DNA of 64,000 nt. Source: Haliscomenobacter hydrossis DSM 1100 (lineage in GTDB: Bacteria; Bacteroidota; Bacteroidia; Chitinophagales; Saprospiraceae). Made by a program: the position numbers and the translations under genes. Below, in pieces: positions 52,772 through 62,219 of the stretch. Within the stretch, counting starts at the first letter, position 1; each line of letters starts with the position of its first letter. The DNA lies in contig NC_015510.1 of the NCBI RefSeq assembly GCF_000212735.1, forward strand, positions 5,457,001-5,521,000, given 5' to 3'. The notes beneath the pieces were generated by a model that was not told the origin of the DNA, did no database searches, and saw only the letters and a list, made by a program, of their open reading frames with translations.

Positions 52772-54289
52772 ATGACGACTAGTTTTCCCATTCTCGACGG
52801 CATCATCATCGTGGTTTACTTCCTGCTGATGCTGGGCATTGGACTGTTTTTTTCCAAAAGAAACAACAACTCCACCCAGTTTACCACCGCTTCCGGGCGC
52901 ATTCCTGGCTGGGCGCTGGGGCTATCGTTTTATGCTACTTTCCTGAGCGCGATTACCTTTTTGGGTGACCCCGGCAAAGCTTTTGGCAGCAACTGGAACC
53001 CCTTTGTATTCAGTCTTTCCATGCCTTTTGCGGCGTATGTATCGGCGCGTTTTTTTGTGCCTTTTTACCGGCAAAGCGAGCGCATCAGTGCTTATACCCA
53101 TTTGGAGCAACGTTTTGGTGCCTGGGCCCGCAATTACGCCATGCTCTGTTTCATCATGACCCAGCTGGCGCGGATGGGGACGATTTTTTATGGTGTAGCC
53201 TTGATGCTCAATACCCTTTCGGGCATCAGCATGTACTGGATCATTGTGGTGCTGGGCTGTTGCATTATTTTGTATACGGTGCTGGGTGGGATGGAGGCCG
53301 TGATCTGGACGGAAGTGATTCAGGCCATCATCAAAACCTTGGGGGCTTTGTTAATCCTGGGGATTGTACTTTCGCAGGTGGGTTTTTCGACCATCGTTAC
53401 GTCGGGTTTGCAAGAACATAAATTCAGTTTGGGCAGTTTCCGCCCCGATTTTTTCAGCAGTACGTTTTGGGTGGTTTTTTTGTACGGTTTTTTCATCAAC
53501 CTGACCAATTTCGGGATCGACCAAAATTACATCCAACGTTACCATACCGCCCGCAACACCCAGGATGCGGCGCGCAGCATTTGGCTGTGTGTGGTGTATT
53601 ATTTGCCAGTTTCGATGCTGTTCTTTTTCATAGGTACGGCCTTGTACGTGTATTACCAGCAACATCCCGAGCTGATTTTTGCCCTCAAAGAACAGGTGGC
53701 CATAGACAAGGGTATTGCCTTGCCCAACCTGACGCCTGCCGATTATGGCGACAAGGTTTTACCCTTTTTCATCAAAACCCAAATCCCCACGGGTTTTCTG
53801 GGCTTGCTGATTGCGGCCCTCTTGTCGGCAGCGATGAGCACCATGAGCAGTGGGATGAACAGTTCGGCTACGGTTTTTTTGCAAGACATTTATCAGCCCT
53901 ATCTGGAACCCAATGCGGATGCCAAAAAGCAGTTGCGGGTCTTGCGCATGGCCACCATCGCAATGGGGTGTATGGGAATGGCTTTTGGCATCGGCATGAT
54001 CGGGGTTAAAAGTTTATTGGACGCCTGGTGGAAGTTGGCGGGTTTGTTTGCCAGCGGAATGCTGGGCCTGTTTTTGCTGGGCTTTTTGACCAAAAGGGTA
54101 GGCAATCTGGCGGCAAAAATTGCGGCGATGGTGGGGGTTTTGGTGATTAGCTGGCTCTCCTTTAGGGACAGTTTCCCGGAGGCCTGGCGCAGCCCGTTTG
54201 AGCCGAAGATGACGGTGGTGATTGGGACGCTGACGATTTTAGGGGTGGGGGTAGTGGTGGCGCGCCTGATGCCAAAGCGACAACAATAG
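52772..54289 (+). CDS. Sodium:solute symporter (SSS family)
   Basis: 505 residues with about 13 helices. Family marks: IIIVVYFLLMLGIGLFFSKRNNNSTQFTTASGRIPGWALGLSFYAT, GNWNPFVFS-type start, NLTNFGIDQNYIQRYHTARNTQDAARS (the consensus SSS block), and GLLIAALLSAAMSTMSSGMNSSATVFLQDIY. SSS members bring in sugars, sialic acid or organic anions with sodium. It lies 22 bases after the sialidase-like gene, so a sialic-acid role is likely but inferred. The last codons (CCAAAGCGACAACAATAG, 54272-54289) coincide with the end of the repeat beyond; the element may have supplied the stop codon. Confidence 0.92.
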   Translation: MTTSFPILDGIIIVVYFLLMLGIGLFFSKRNNNSTQFTTASGRIPGWALGLSFYATFLSAITFLGDPGKAFGSNWNPFVFSLSMPFAAYVSARFFVPFYRQSERISAYTHLEQRFGAWARNYAMLCFIMTQLARMGTIFYGVALMLNTLSGISMYWIIVVLGCCIILYTVLGGMEAVIWTEVIQAIIKTLGALLILGIVLSQVGFSTIVTSGLQEHKFSLGSFRPDFFSSTFWVVFLYGFFINLTNFGIDQNYIQRYHTARNTQDAARSIWLCVVYYLPVSMLFFFIGTALYVYYQQHPELIFALKEQVAIDKGIALPNLTPADYGDKVLPFFIKTQIPTGFLGLLIAALLSAAMSTMSSGMNSSATVFLQDIYQPYLEPNADAKKQLRVLRMATIAMGCMGMAFGIGMIGVKSLLDAWWKLAGLFASGMLGLFLLGFLTKRVGNLAAKIAAMVGVLVISWLSFRDSFPEAWRSPFEPKMTVVIGTLTILGVGVVVARLMPKRQQ

Positions 54290-54480
54290 GAACGCGGATG
54301 ACGCGGATTAGGCGGATTAACGCGGATTTTCTTTCGCCTGCGGCAAAAGTTTTTTGGCCACAAATTGCCCAAATTTCCACAAATTAGACACTCATTTCGT
54401 TCGTTTCCAAGCTCGATGGCGCAAACGAAGTTTGTGCTGAATTTGTGCAAATTTGTGCAATTTGTGGCTCCTTCAATCAC
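54272..54480. repeat. Direct repeat DR1 flanking the ROCO gene
   Basis: CCAAAGCGACAACAATAGGAAC... to CCTTCAATCAC. It matches 58982-59189 with about 15 differences or gaps over ~209 bases by hand alignment; the first 37 bases are identical. It overlaps the end of the symporter gene and the stop codon of the ROCO gene (54477-54479). Confidence 0.95.
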
Positions 54481-57400
54481 AGATTTAGCAAGGCTTTTAC
54501 TTTATCGACATCCAGTTCTTCTACGCTGATTTTATGAATCATCGAGATTAGCGCTTCGGCTATTTTTTGTTGATTCAATAAAAATTCATCATAACTGAGT
54601 GTCCCTTTTAAACGATCTCCTTCAACAGTATTGTAACGCATTTCTTGTAGCAGAATGTCATTTTTCAGTACCTGATCCGCCACAACGGCCTTAAATGCAG
54701 TAACTCCATCTCCAAAATCTTTAACCAAATTCTTGATCAATTTGGTTTTTAGTTGTTCCAAACTGTCTTCATGTAGCAATACTTCAACCTTTTTCTCGGT
54801 CTTCAGAGGTGGCGGCACAATATCCTTTAAAGTCTTCTTCGCCAATTCCTCCGATTCAGGATTCAGAATCTCCTTGAAATAGTCCTGCCGCATGGCCTTG
54901 ATTTGCTGTAGTTTGGCTTCGGGGTGGTAGTAAGCCTCGGGGGCTTCTTCCCCTACGGAAATGAAAATGCCAACTGCTTTTGGATCGTAAAAAATCTCCT
55001 TGAACTCCTTGTGGATCAAAAAAAGCAGTAGCGCTGCATGTTGGCCTCTGACTCGAACTTCCAGTTGATGCTCCTGCGGTATTGCCCGAATCAAAGCATG
55101 GCTTTGTTTTTGATAGGTGATCCAAATGCCATTGCGCCAAATGCGATCGAGGCTTTTGGCCATCCGGCCAGCACGGCAAATGAAACGGATCATAAACGCG
55201 TGGTGGAAAAAATCGTGTTGGTACAACATCCGGTACTCATTGGCTTCGGTTTTTGACCAAACGTAGTCGATGATTTCTGGCTCTTCCGCTTGCAGGCATT
55301 CCGGGATCAGGTATTTCGGATTTTGTTTGTCCTCGCTGATTTGAAAACAGATTTCACAACTTTCCATCATGGACAGGAACAGCTGGCGTATTTCTTTAGA
55401 GAATTGCTCCCAGGGTGCTTCTAATGCCAGCAAATCGGTAAGCCCCCGGGCATTGTACAATTGGGACAAAAAAGGAGATTTGCGTTTGAAAATCGCATAA
55501 ATTCCTTCCAGTACCCATTCCTGATCCAGAATGATGACCTCATTGTGTAAGTCAGGATGATAAAATAAATTCCCGGTATTGTGCAAAAAACGCAGCAGGG
55601 TGTTGGCCGAGCCTTCGGATAACCCTTCTGCGGTACAAAGTTCGGCGTAGGCTTCCTGGCTGATGGTTTTTTGGGCCTTTTGTTCCAGCAATTTTGCTTT
55701 GACCCGCATCCATTGGGCTGGCACTTTCATGCCAATTTCGGGCATTTCGACCACAATTTCTCGAATTGCTTCCTTCAAGACGCCAATGCGTGTACCTTTT
55801 TCGGCGCTGACGTGGTAGTTTTCTTTGGTTTTGAAGCGTTCCTGTAAAGCCGGATTGTTGCTCAATACCTTTACTTCATCACGATCTACCTTATTCTGTA
55901 CCAATAAAATGGGTGCGTGTGGGCTCAATGAACGGGCATTTTCCAGCCAATAGTGAATGGGGTGGTTGCGGAATGTGAAGCCAGAATCTTCATCAAATTT
56001 TTCGGGCTCTTCGTATTCGGCTTTGTAATCCCAAACCGCTAAATATACCGCCCTTGACTGCATGAACAAACGGTGGGTAGCATGGTAAAGCTCTTGACCG
56101 CCAAAGTCCCAGGAGTTCAATTTTACTTTGTAGGGCTCATCTACCCAGTCAAATTCCTGGGAATACAAAGCGATTCCATGGGTAGAGCCTTCTCCAGCTT
56201 GATAGGTATTGTAAAAGAGCCGTTTGAGCACACAGGTTTTGCCTACCCGGCCATTGCCAATGAGGATGAGTTTGGCTTCGTGGCTGAGTTCATGTTCGCG
56301 GTTTAGGTCGCTGAACCAATTGCGGGCGTCTTCGAGGCAGTTTTCTTGGTTGATGATTTCGGAGGCGATGTTGACGACGGGGTTATTAGCGAATCTTAAT
56401 CCCAATAAATATTTGTGATCTAAGAGGTGCTCATCGAGATAATCAAGTTGATTTTCTCCAATATCCAACGATAACAGGTATGTTGAAAGTGAAAAGGTTA
56501 TTAAGTCTTTAATTTGATTTCTGGATAAATCAATATGTTGTAAAAATGAATTGGCTGCAATTTTTTTTATTTCACTGATTTGGTTGTCCCCTAGACTGAG
56601 AAATTGGAGTTGAGTGAAATTTTCGAGGTTGTTGATTTCACTAATTTGATTACTGTCAAAATCAAGTGATTGTAATTGAGTGAGCTTATCAAGATTATTG
56701 ATTTCGCTGATTTGATTATTTCCTAGGTAAAGTGATTGGAGTTGAGTGAGCTTATCAAGATTATTGATTTCGCTGATTTGATTGTTTCCTAGATAAAGTG
56801 ATTGTAGTTGAGTGAGCTTATCAAGATTGTTGATTTCGCTGATTTGATTATTTCCTAGATAAAGTGACTGTAGTTGAGTGAGCTTATCAAGATTGTTGAT
56901 TTCGCTGATTTGGTTGTTTTCTATATAAAGTGATTGGAGTTGAGTAAGCTTATCAAGGTTGTTGATTTCGCTGATTTGATTGTTTCCTAAATAAAGCAAT
57001 CGTAGTTGAGTGAGCTTATCGAGGTTGTTGATTTTATTGATTTGATTGCTATCTAAAGAAAGCGACTGTAGTTGAGTGAGCTTATCAAGGTTTTTAATTT
57101 CGCTGATTTGATTGTCCATTATAAAAAGCGATTGTAGTTGAGTGAGTTTATCAAGGTTCTTGATTTCGCTGATTTGATTTCGTCTAATATCAAGCGATTG
57201 GAGTTGAGTGAGCTTATCAAGGTTGCTGATTTCACGGATTTGGTTACTATCAAAATCAAGTGATTGTAATTGAGCGAGCTTATCAAGATTTTTGATTTCG
57301 CTAATTTGGTTGCCCCAAAGAGAAAGTGACCGAAGTTGAATAAGTGTGATGAGGTTGTTGATTTCACTAATTTGGTTGTTTCGTAGATCAAGCGATTGGA

Positions 57401-58823
57401 GTTGAGTGAGCTTATTAAGGTTTTTGATTTCGCTGATTTGGTTGATCCCTAGATCAAGCGATTGGAGTTGAGTGAGCTTATCAAGGTTTTTGATTTCGCT
57501 GATTTGGTTGCTCCCTAGATCAAGCGATTGGAGTTGAGTGAGCTTATCAAGGTTTTTGATTTCGCTGATTTGATTGATCCCTAGATCAAGCGATTGGAGT
57601 TGAGTGAGCTTATCAAAGTTCTTGATTTCGCTGATTTGGTTGTTCCCTAGATCAAGCGATTGGAGTTGAGTGAGCTTATCAAGGTTTTTGATTTCGCTGA
57701 TTTGGTTGTTACTTAAATCCAAGTGAGCGAGTTGTTTAAAGGTAACTAGAGAGGGAATTTCTTTTAAATCCAAGCAATCAAGGTATAGTCTTTTCAGATT
57801 CTTGAGGTTGTCTAATCCATCTAAATCGGAAAATACGTTTTGAGGATGTTTATAATTAAATCCGAAACTACGTTGAAAAATGTAATCTGAGAGATGCTTT
57901 AGATTCCCTAGCGTTAATATTTTTAAGCTTTTGACATGAGTGACCCCTCCTAGGTGTTTCAATTTGTTCTGACCTAGAAATAGGACTTCCAATGCTACAT
58001 AATGCTCTAAACTAGGTATTTCTAAGATGAAATTCCCTTGAAGATCGATCGTTTTTAGCTTGATTAAATTATTCCAATTTGGCCAATTGAAAAGAAAGTT
58101 GGAATTACTTCTTGTCCGATTTTCATCAAAAACTTTTATTTCCAAACCCAGAAATCCTAAGCTAATTTTTTCCAGGGCTATCAACTCATTTAAGCCATCT
58201 ACTTCTTCTAAAAAATTTCCACCTAAATATAGTTCCTTTAACTTCTTTAGCAGTGGAAAGTCCTGAGTATGTTGCAGAAAATTAATACTGGCATTGAGGA
58301 TTTGCAAGTTGGAGAATATTTCTAGGCTAGCTAAAGCCCGCAAATTATTATGACTAATGTCTAAATGTTGCAAAGAAAGGTAAGGTTCATCTGGTAAAAA
58401 ACTCAAATCATTCAAGCGATTACCACTTAGCCGCAATACTTGCAGGTGTTTTAAGTCAAAAATGCTGTGGTGGTTTTTGATTTGAGCATAGCTGAGGTCT
58501 AAAACCTTTAAATTGGGAAGAATACTCGCCAATTGACATGCTGTGATGGGGTTTTCCGCTAAAGTTAACGCTTCCAGATTCTCCAACTCAGCCAAGCGGG
58601 TATCCAAATGGCTTATATAATTTGCATTACCTTTATTTTTGGACTTCTCCCATTCCCCCTCCACATAATAATGCGTCCCCAAGTTCAAGCACTTCAAATG
58701 TTTCAATCCATACACCTCTTCAGGAATCTCGGTCAGCCCCAAGTTTCCAAGGTCCAAAAAATCACTCTGTTCATCCTGACATTGTTGAATAAGGGCGAGG
58801 GCCTGGGTGTTGGTGGAAGGCAT
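54477..58823 (-). CDS. ROCO protein: LRR, Roc GTPase, COR-like, C-terminal effector-like domain
   Basis: 1448 residues, no signal peptide, so cytoplasmic. Residues ~20-830 are leucine-rich repeats: an irregular first part, then ~17 units of 22 residues built on NQISEIKNLDKLTQLQSLDL. From ~850 there is a Roc GTPase: P-loop LILIGNGRVGKTCVLKR, switch region STHGIALYSQ, DFGGQE, and LVQNKVDRDE. A COR-like region follows (IRQLFLSMMESCEICFQISE, YQHDFFHHAFMIRFICRAG). The tail (GDGVTAFKAVVADQVLKND, RYNTVEGDRLKGTLSYDEFLLNQQKIAEAL) resembles effector-associated domains of bacterial NTPase conflict systems, an inference. It is AT-richer than its neighbours and lies between direct repeats. Confidence 0.93.
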   Translation of the reverse strand: MPSTNTQALALIQQCQDEQSDFLDLGNLGLTEIPEEVYGLKHLKCLNLGTHYYVEGEWEKSKNKGNANYISHLDTRLAELENLEALTLAENPITACQLASILPNLKVLDLSYAQIKNHHSIFDLKHLQVLRLSGNRLNDLSFLPDEPYLSLQHLDISHNNLRALASLEIFSNLQILNASINFLQHTQDFPLLKKLKELYLGGNFLEEVDGLNELIALEKISLGFLGLEIKVFDENRTRSNSNFLFNWPNWNNLIKLKTIDLQGNFILEIPSLEHYVALEVLFLGQNKLKHLGGVTHVKSLKILTLGNLKHLSDYIFQRSFGFNYKHPQNVFSDLDGLDNLKNLKRLYLDCLDLKEIPSLVTFKQLAHLDLSNNQISEIKNLDKLTQLQSLDLGNNQISEIKNFDKLTQLQSLDLGINQISEIKNLDKLTQLQSLDLGSNQISEIKNLDKLTQLQSLDLGINQISEIKNLNKLTQLQSLDLRNNQISEINNLITLIQLRSLSLWGNQISEIKNLDKLAQLQSLDFDSNQIREISNLDKLTQLQSLDIRRNQISEIKNLDKLTQLQSLFIMDNQISEIKNLDKLTQLQSLSLDSNQINKINNLDKLTQLRLLYLGNNQISEINNLDKLTQLQSLYIENNQISEINNLDKLTQLQSLYLGNNQISEINNLDKLTQLQSLYLGNNQISEINNLDKLTQLQSLYLGNNQISEINNLDKLTQLQSLDFDSNQISEINNLENFTQLQFLSLGDNQISEIKKIAANSFLQHIDLSRNQIKDLITFSLSTYLLSLDIGENQLDYLDEHLLDHKYLLGLRFANNPVVNIASEIINQENCLEDARNWFSDLNREHELSHEAKLILIGNGRVGKTCVLKRLFYNTYQAGEGSTHGIALYSQEFDWVDEPYKVKLNSWDFGGQELYHATHRLFMQSRAVYLAVWDYKAEYEEPEKFDEDSGFTFRNHPIHYWLENARSLSPHAPILLVQNKVDRDEVKVLSNNPALQERFKTKENYHVSAEKGTRIGVLKEAIREIVVEMPEIGMKVPAQWMRVKAKLLEQKAQKTISQEAYAELCTAEGLSEGSANTLLRFLHNTGNLFYHPDLHNEVIILDQEWVLEGIYAIFKRKSPFLSQLYNARGLTDLLALEAPWEQFSKEIRQLFLSMMESCEICFQISEDKQNPKYLIPECLQAEEPEIIDYVWSKTEANEYRMLYQHDFFHHAFMIRFICRAGRMAKSLDRIWRNGIWITYQKQSHALIRAIPQEHQLEVRVRGQHAALLLFLIHKEFKEIFYDPKAVGIFISVGEEAPEAYYHPEAKLQQIKAMRQDYFKEILNPESEELAKKTLKDIVPPPLKTEKKVEVLLHEDSLEQLKTKLIKNLVKDFGDGVTAFKAVVADQVLKNDILLQEMRYNTVEGDRLKGTLSYDEFLLNQQKIAEALISMIHKISVEELDVDKVKALLNL
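56580..57725 (-). repeat. Tandem array of ~17 LRR-coding 66-bp units
   Basis: Units begin GATTTCGCTGATTTG(G/A)TTG on the plus strand and repeat every 66 bases with few changes (for example at 57431, 57497, 57563, 57629). High identity at DNA level, including third positions, points to recent expansion or conversion, so copy number may differ between strains. Confidence 0.93.
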
Positions 58824-58981
58824 ACCAAGTGGTTTTACTTTGCTGGCAAAAATTGACTTGGCTAAAATATAAAAAATTGGGAAATATGGAGTGGTAGATG
58901 GAAATAAAAGTGAATATGGTAAAAATCGAAGCGGTTTTTGAAATCAGGAGCTACAATTCGTTACAGTACGCTATACTGTTA

Positions 58982-59248
58982 CCAAAGCGACAACAATAGG
59001 AACGCGGATGACGCGGATCAAGCGGATTAATGCGAATTTTCTTTCGCCTGCGGCAAAAGTTTTTGGCCACAAATGCCACAAATTTTCACAAATTGAACAC
59101 TCACTCGTTCGTTTCCAAGCTCGATGGCGCAAACGAAGTTTGTGCTTGAATTTGTGAAAATTTGTGCAATTTGTGGCTCCTTCAATCACGCCGCAGGCGG
59201 GATAAAAATCCGCGTAAATCCGCCCAATCCGCGTCATCCGCGTTCCCA
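58982..59248. repeat. Direct repeat DR2 with complete palindromic element
   Basis: 58982-59189 is the second copy of DR1. Here the element continues to 59248 with ATCCGCGTAAATCCGCCCAA and CGCGTCATCCGCGTTCCC, which pair with the left end (AACGCGGATGACGCGGAT). So DR2 is the full palindrome and DR1 is its left part. The gap 58824-58981 between the ROCO start and DR2 is AT-rich and shows no other gene. Confidence 0.93.
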
Positions 59249-59289
59249 TTAATGCCGCTTATGGAACACAGTAAGCATTGGAAAAATAC

Positions 59290-60702
59290 TTAAGACATTT
59301 TCCCCCGCAGCGCCAAGGGTTTCAAATCCGTCAGCTCCGTAATCAACACCTTCCGATTCAGTTCGATGCTCTTCCGAGCCGCGATCCCGATCAGGCAAGA
59401 CATCGCGCCATCCCTTGTACCCGCTTTCAAGCCAAAGGGATCGGCCATATTCGGGTCGCGGAAAATCATATCGTGCATGCGTTTGTCGCCGCCGCCGTGG
59501 CCACCTTTGAACTTGGGCACTTTGATCGACTCAGGTTGCTTCGCAAAGTTATCCATGACGATGATTTCCTCGTATTCGGTCGGCACTTCGTTTTTGTTTT
59601 GGGTCATTTCCTGCGCGTGGCGATTGGCCTGGTCTACACTTTCAAATACCCCGCGCTGGTACGGAATATCTTGCCAGGAATCCAAACGACCGTTCACGCC
59701 GTTGAAAGCGATGCGCCAGCCTTCGTAAGGTGAATAGGTGGTCAGCGAATAATTGACCACTACCCCGTTGGCATACTGGATTTGCGCAGACATTTTGTCG
59801 TAAATGTCGATTTCGGAGCGCCACACACAGCCATCGCGGAAATAGCCATCGTGGCCTTCGTTGTCGGTGTACAGGGCCGTGTAGTACTTGTCTTTGGTGA
59901 CATCGTAATAAAACTTGCACTTGTCCTTGTGCTCGCAAGTGCGGCATTTGATGCCCCGGAAAGAATTGTTTGAGCCGTAGTGATCCAGGCTACCCATGGC
60001 CGTAACTGCCACCGGTTCGGAGTTGATCCACCAATTCAACAGATCGAAATGGTGGGTGGCTTTGTGTACCCATAGGGAGCCACTTTTGGCTTTGATGCCA
60101 TGCCAGCGGCGAAAATAATCCGAGCCGTGGTATACATTGAGGTACCAGTTGAAATCCACCGAAACCAATTTGCCCACCCGATCTTTCATCAACAATTCCT
60201 TGATCTTGGTCATGTGTGGGCCGTAGCGGTAGTTGAATCCAATGGTCACTTTGCGGCCCGTGCGGCGCTCGGCTTCCAGAATGGCCTGGCATTTTACCTC
60301 ATCGGTGGTCATGGGCTTTTCGGAAATGACGTCCGCACCCATTTCCAAACCTTTGATGATGAATTCGTGGTGGGTGGAGTCCATGGTGGTGACGATCAAT
60401 ACCTCTGGTTTTTGTGCCTTCATCATTTTTTCAAAGTCGGTGAAGGTTGGACAAGTTGCACCCATGTGTTTTTTGGCTGCTTCAACCCGCCCGGGGTTGA
60501 TGTCGCAGAGGCCAACGAACTCAATCAGGTCGCCGTAGTTATCCAATACGGTTTTGCCCCAGAAACCCGTGCCCCGGCCACCAGTGCCCACCATGGCAAG
60601 GCGTTTTTTGGCGAGAACGGGTGCCATGCCGCTCAAACTTGGTGCGGCCAAAACACCCCCAGCGGCAAGCGAAGTGGTTTTAAGGAAATTTCTTCTTTGC
60701 AT
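59290..60702 (-). CDS. Gfo/Idh/MocA-family oxidoreductase with Tat signal
   Basis: 470 residues from the ATG at 60702, chosen because it begins a twin-arginine-type signal (MQRRNFLKTTSLAAGGVLAA). Rossmann domain: KKRLAMVGTGGRGTGFWGKTVLD, EFVGLCDINPGRVEAAKK, VLIVTTMDSTHHEFIIKGLEMGADVISEKPMTTDEVKC (EKP motif). The substrate domain carries GFNYRYGPHMTKIKELL, SLWVHKATHHFDLLNWWI and four Cys in CRTCEHKDKCKF. Such periplasmic members act on sugars, some as glycosidases by NAD(H) chemistry. It lies downstream of the LacI gene on the same strand, 367 bases away; that spacer holds short inverted repeats only. Confidence 0.9.
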   Translation of the reverse strand: MQRRNFLKTTSLAAGGVLAAPSLSGMAPVLAKKRLAMVGTGGRGTGFWGKTVLDNYGDLIEFVGLCDINPGRVEAAKKHMGATCPTFTDFEKMMKAQKPEVLIVTTMDSTHHEFIIKGLEMGADVISEKPMTTDEVKCQAILEAERRTGRKVTIGFNYRYGPHMTKIKELLMKDRVGKLVSVDFNWYLNVYHGSDYFRRWHGIKAKSGSLWVHKATHHFDLLNWWINSEPVAVTAMGSLDHYGSNNSFRGIKCRTCEHKDKCKFYYDVTKDKYYTALYTDNEGHDGYFRDGCVWRSEIDIYDKMSAQIQYANGVVVNYSLTTYSPYEGWRIAFNGVNGRLDSWQDIPYQRGVFESVDQANRHAQEMTQNKNEVPTEYEEIIVMDNFAKQPESIKVPKFKGGHGGGDKRMHDMIFRDPNMADPFGLKAGTRDGAMSCLIGIAARKSIELNRKVLITELTDLKPLALRGKMS

Positions 60703-60985
60703 GAAACCAGCTTTTTTGAGTGAAAAACTAAAAGTGAAAAGTGAAAAGCTAATATATTGTTTTCCCAATAATCGGCACCCATCGTGAATTGGCACTCGAC
60801 AAATCATTGGGTATACCTCCCGCTTTAGGCCAGAAAGTAGGTCGTAGTGTGGCAATAAACGTTGAGCGTTTACCAACGGCATTTAGGTAATTAAGTAGTA
60901 GTAGAAAAGTGTGTAGTAGTAAGGATAAGGCAAGTAGTAGAAATAAAATCGGATGACAAGAATAGGGTTTTTTCAAGGGGAAACT

Positions 60986-61093
60986 CTCCTGTGCTGTCCT
61001 GTATTTGGTGGCTCAGGCGTTCCAGGGTTCGTGGGTTGGGTTCCAGGCGTGGCAGAATTGTGTGCGAACTCACGAACCCCCGAACCCTGGGAC
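60986..61093. repeat. Dispersed short repeat copy 3 and inverted repeat
   Basis: CTCCTGTGCTGTCCTGTA near 60986-61002 is a shorter copy of the word at 34349. TTCCAGGGTTCGTGGGTT (61020) faces AACCCCCGAACCCTGGGA (61076-61093), partly inside the end of the LacI gene. Confidence 0.7.
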
Positions 61094-62143
61094 CTTTGAC
61101 CCCGACGACGCTCTCACCACCAACTCCGTCGGCAACTTGATCATAAAAGTGCTGGACATACGTTTCTTTTTTTCAATTAAATCGATCAACAACTCCACGG
61201 CGGTTTGCCCGATTTCAAAAGCAGGTTGGGTTACGGTGGTCAGGGCAGGGGAGAGCAGGTGGGCTACTTTGAGGTTGGTGAAACCGATCAACGCCAAGTC
61301 TTCCGGGCAACGGATGCCTCTGGTTAACAATATTTCGAAACAAGCCAGTGCCAGACGGTCACTGGCCGTAAAGATCGCGTCGGGCATGGGATCTACGGAA
61401 AGAATACTTTCGATGATGCCTTCCATTTCTTTGTACCCGAAATTGACGCAATAATGCACCAAATTGGCATCAAAAGGAATCTCGTGTTTTTCTAAAGCCG
61501 CTTTATACCCGGACAAACGCTCTTTGGTAATGTACAAACCCGCCGAACTGGTAATGTGTGCAATGCGTTTTTTTCCCGTACTCAACAAATGATCCGTAGC
61601 CTTGAATGCCCCGGAAAAGTTGTCGGCAACCACTTTGTAGGTGTCAATGTCATCGGATACCCGGTCGAAAAACACCAGTGGAAACCCACGTTCATGCAAA
61701 TCGCTGAGGTGGGAAACATCTTTGGTTTGATTGGAAATGGAAATAAGTAGGCCATCTACCCGCCGAGCCACCACGTTGCGGACGTTGGACACCTCTTTTT
61801 CATACGACTCATGGCTCTGAAAAATCACCACGTCGTAACCCATGGCATTGGCCACATCTTCAATGCCAGTGATCGCTTCGGAAAAAAAGTTATTGGCAAT
61901 TTCGGGTACAATCACCGCTATGGCTCGGCTGCGGTTTTCCTTCAAACCCTGGGCGATGGGATTGGGTCGATAATCCATCTTGGTTGCATACTCCAACACC
62001 AAACGTTTGGTCTCAACATTGATTTCATAGCTGTCCCGTAAGGCTCGGGAGACCGTAGAAGTAGACAGGTTGAGTGCCTTGGCAATATCTTTAATCGTTA
62101 TTGCTTCCAATGTAGTAGTATTTCGATGCTTACCAAGTTCCAA
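61070..62143 (-). CDS. LacI-family transcription regulator
   Basis: 357 residues. Helix-turn-helix ITIKDIAKALNLSTSTVSRALRDSYEINVETKRLVLEYATKMDYRPNPIAQGLKENRSRAIAVIVPEIANNFF, then the periplasmic-binding-protein-like domain (VVARRVDGLLISISNQT, PLVFFDRV, KRIAHITSS, FTASDRLALACFEIL, LALIGFTNLKVAHLLSPALTTVTQP). LacI members of this type control local polysaccharide-use loci. It is divergent from the SusC gene; an AACGTT-centred palindrome lies between them (62206-62219). It probably represses that gene and perhaps the oxidoreductase. Confidence 0.95.
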   Translation of the reverse strand: MELGKHRNTTTLEAITIKDIAKALNLSTSTVSRALRDSYEINVETKRLVLEYATKMDYRPNPIAQGLKENRSRAIAVIVPEIANNFFSEAITGIEDVANAMGYDVVIFQSHESYEKEVSNVRNVVARRVDGLLISISNQTKDVSHLSDLHERGFPLVFFDRVSDDIDTYKVVADNFSGAFKATDHLLSTGKKRIAHITSSAGLYITKERLSGYKAALEKHEIPFDANLVHYCVNFGYKEMEGIIESILSVDPMPDAIFTASDRLALACFEILLTRGIRCPEDLALIGFTNLKVAHLLSPALTTVTQPAFEIGQTAVELLIDLIEKKKRMSSTFMIKLPTELVVRASSGSKVPGFGGS

Positions 62144-62205
62144 GATAGTGGATAAAGACGCAACCGCTCAAGGTTTACCCTGAACATTTTTTAAAAAAAC
62201 ACTTT

Positions 62206-62219
62206 CGGAAACGTTCCCG
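62206..62219. promoter_or_regulatory. Candidate LacI-family operator
   Basis: CGGAAACGTTCCCG is a near-perfect palindrome centred on CG, with the shape of LacI-family sites. It is 62 bases upstream of the lacI-type gene start and 213 bases before susC, in the divergent region (62144-62431). A second half-like GATAACGATTGC follows. Confidence 0.65.
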
